This document shows, piece by piece, positions 63,869-64,000 of a stretch of 64,000 nucleotides of DNA (positions are counted from its first letter, which is position 1; each line of letters starts with the position of its first letter). The stretch lies in NCBI GenBank assembly GCA_041685045.1, contig JAWLGP010000004.1:62001-126000 (forward strand). The letters are read 5' to 3'. Source of the stretch: Thiohalomonas sp041685045. Its GTDB lineage: Bacteria; Pseudomonadota; Gammaproteobacteria; Thiohalomonadales; Thiohalomonadaceae. A model generated the notes under the pieces. It had not been told where the DNA came from. It saw only the letters and a program-made list of their open reading frames with translations, and searched no databases. The position numbers and the translations under genes were made by a program.

Positions 63869-64000
63869 TCAGCCTCTCTCCGCGCTCTTTTTCGCTACGT
63901 TGTCGCGCAGATAGGTCGGCAGCGCCTGCTCCGGCGGCACCGCCGTCCCGGCCTTGAGCAGGGCCGCGCCCAGCACAGCGACCTCGCGGGCGCGGGGCAA
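63869..64000 (-). CDS. tsaB: TsaB, C-terminal end only (5' part outside window)
   Basis: The last 43 codons of a minus-strand gene cut by the window end. The visible LPRAREVAVLGAALLKAG and PPEQALPTYLRDNVA match the C-terminus of TsaB, the partner of TsaD in making the t6A tRNA modification. Too little is present for full confidence. Confidence 0.7.
   Translation of the reverse strand: MPRAREVAVLGAALLKAGTAVPPEQALPTYLRDNVAKKSAERG

Overview
The window is about 64 kb of GC-rich chromosome from a gammaproteobacterium. The evidence for this is gene order: the run rpsB-tsf-pyrH-frr-uppS-cdsA-dxr-rseP-bamA-skp-lpxD-fabZ-lpxA, rpsB divergent from map-glnD-dapC-dapD-dapE, and a DUF2909 gene between coxC and SURF1. 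The genus cannot be fixed from the sequence. An aa3-type oxidase with its heme A genes indicates aerobic respiration. A gnnA-gnnB-lpxB unit and dense intergenic repeats resemble chemolithotrophic lineages such as Acidithiobacillus or Chromatiales, but that placement is inference.

Layout. 1-4.4 kb: cytochrome c oxidase subunit III (cut by the window edge) and assembly genes: DUF2909, SURF1, a Sco-like protein, ctaB and an inverted ctaA. 4.6-8.6 kb: envelope and stress genes (peptidoglycan-binding protein, PRC-barrel/EF-hand protein, YqaE/Pmp3, an SDR gene remnant, a cupin, a bactofilin-like membrane protein). 8.7-16.3 kb: dnaE, a TrkH/TrkA-type potassium uptake pair, a coiled-coil protein, a repeat-rich 0.7 kb and rnhB. 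16.7-20.1 kb: gnnA-gnnB-lpxB, predicted to make 3-amino lipid A. 20.2-40.7 kb: a surface-polysaccharide island, nearly all on the minus strand. It has five glycosyltransferases, a Wzx flippase, an O-antigen ligase/polymerase-like protein, an asparagine synthase-type amidotransferase, two deacetylases, two methyltransferases, a CapK-like AMP ligase, a CelD-like acyltransferase, a PqqD-nucleotidyltransferase fusion and one oppositely oriented secreted protein that may act on polysaccharide. 40.9-53.3 kb: the lipid A / outer-membrane / isoprenoid / translation operon. 53.5-61.4 kb: map, glnD and the succinylase lysine/diaminopimelate genes. 61.8-64 kb: an unknown calcium-site protein, a GDSL lipoprotein esterase and the 3' end of tsaB.

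How it fits together. The island sits exactly where lpxA would normally be followed by lpxB-rnhB-dnaE; here those three genes lie beyond the island and lpxB is inverted. GnnA and GnnB would supply a 3-amino UDP-sugar to LpxA, whose acyl-ruler residue is Met (like P. aeruginosa) rather than the Gly of E. coli. The island has polymer assembly and modification genes but no visible exosortase, initiating sugar-phosphate transferase or outer-membrane exporter, so it probably relies on genes elsewhere.

The most unusual non-coding feature is the density of intergenic repeats. At least five families are present: a GGATGGGCAAAG hairpin, a GGTTCGCAGGCTCACCAC family, an AACAGGATTAACAGG family, a CGCAAAGACGC family and a 134-151 bp MITE-like element with 13-bp terminal inverted repeats. 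Both MITE copies are inserted in the loops of other inverted repeats. No tRNA, rRNA, CRISPR array or transposase gene was seen.
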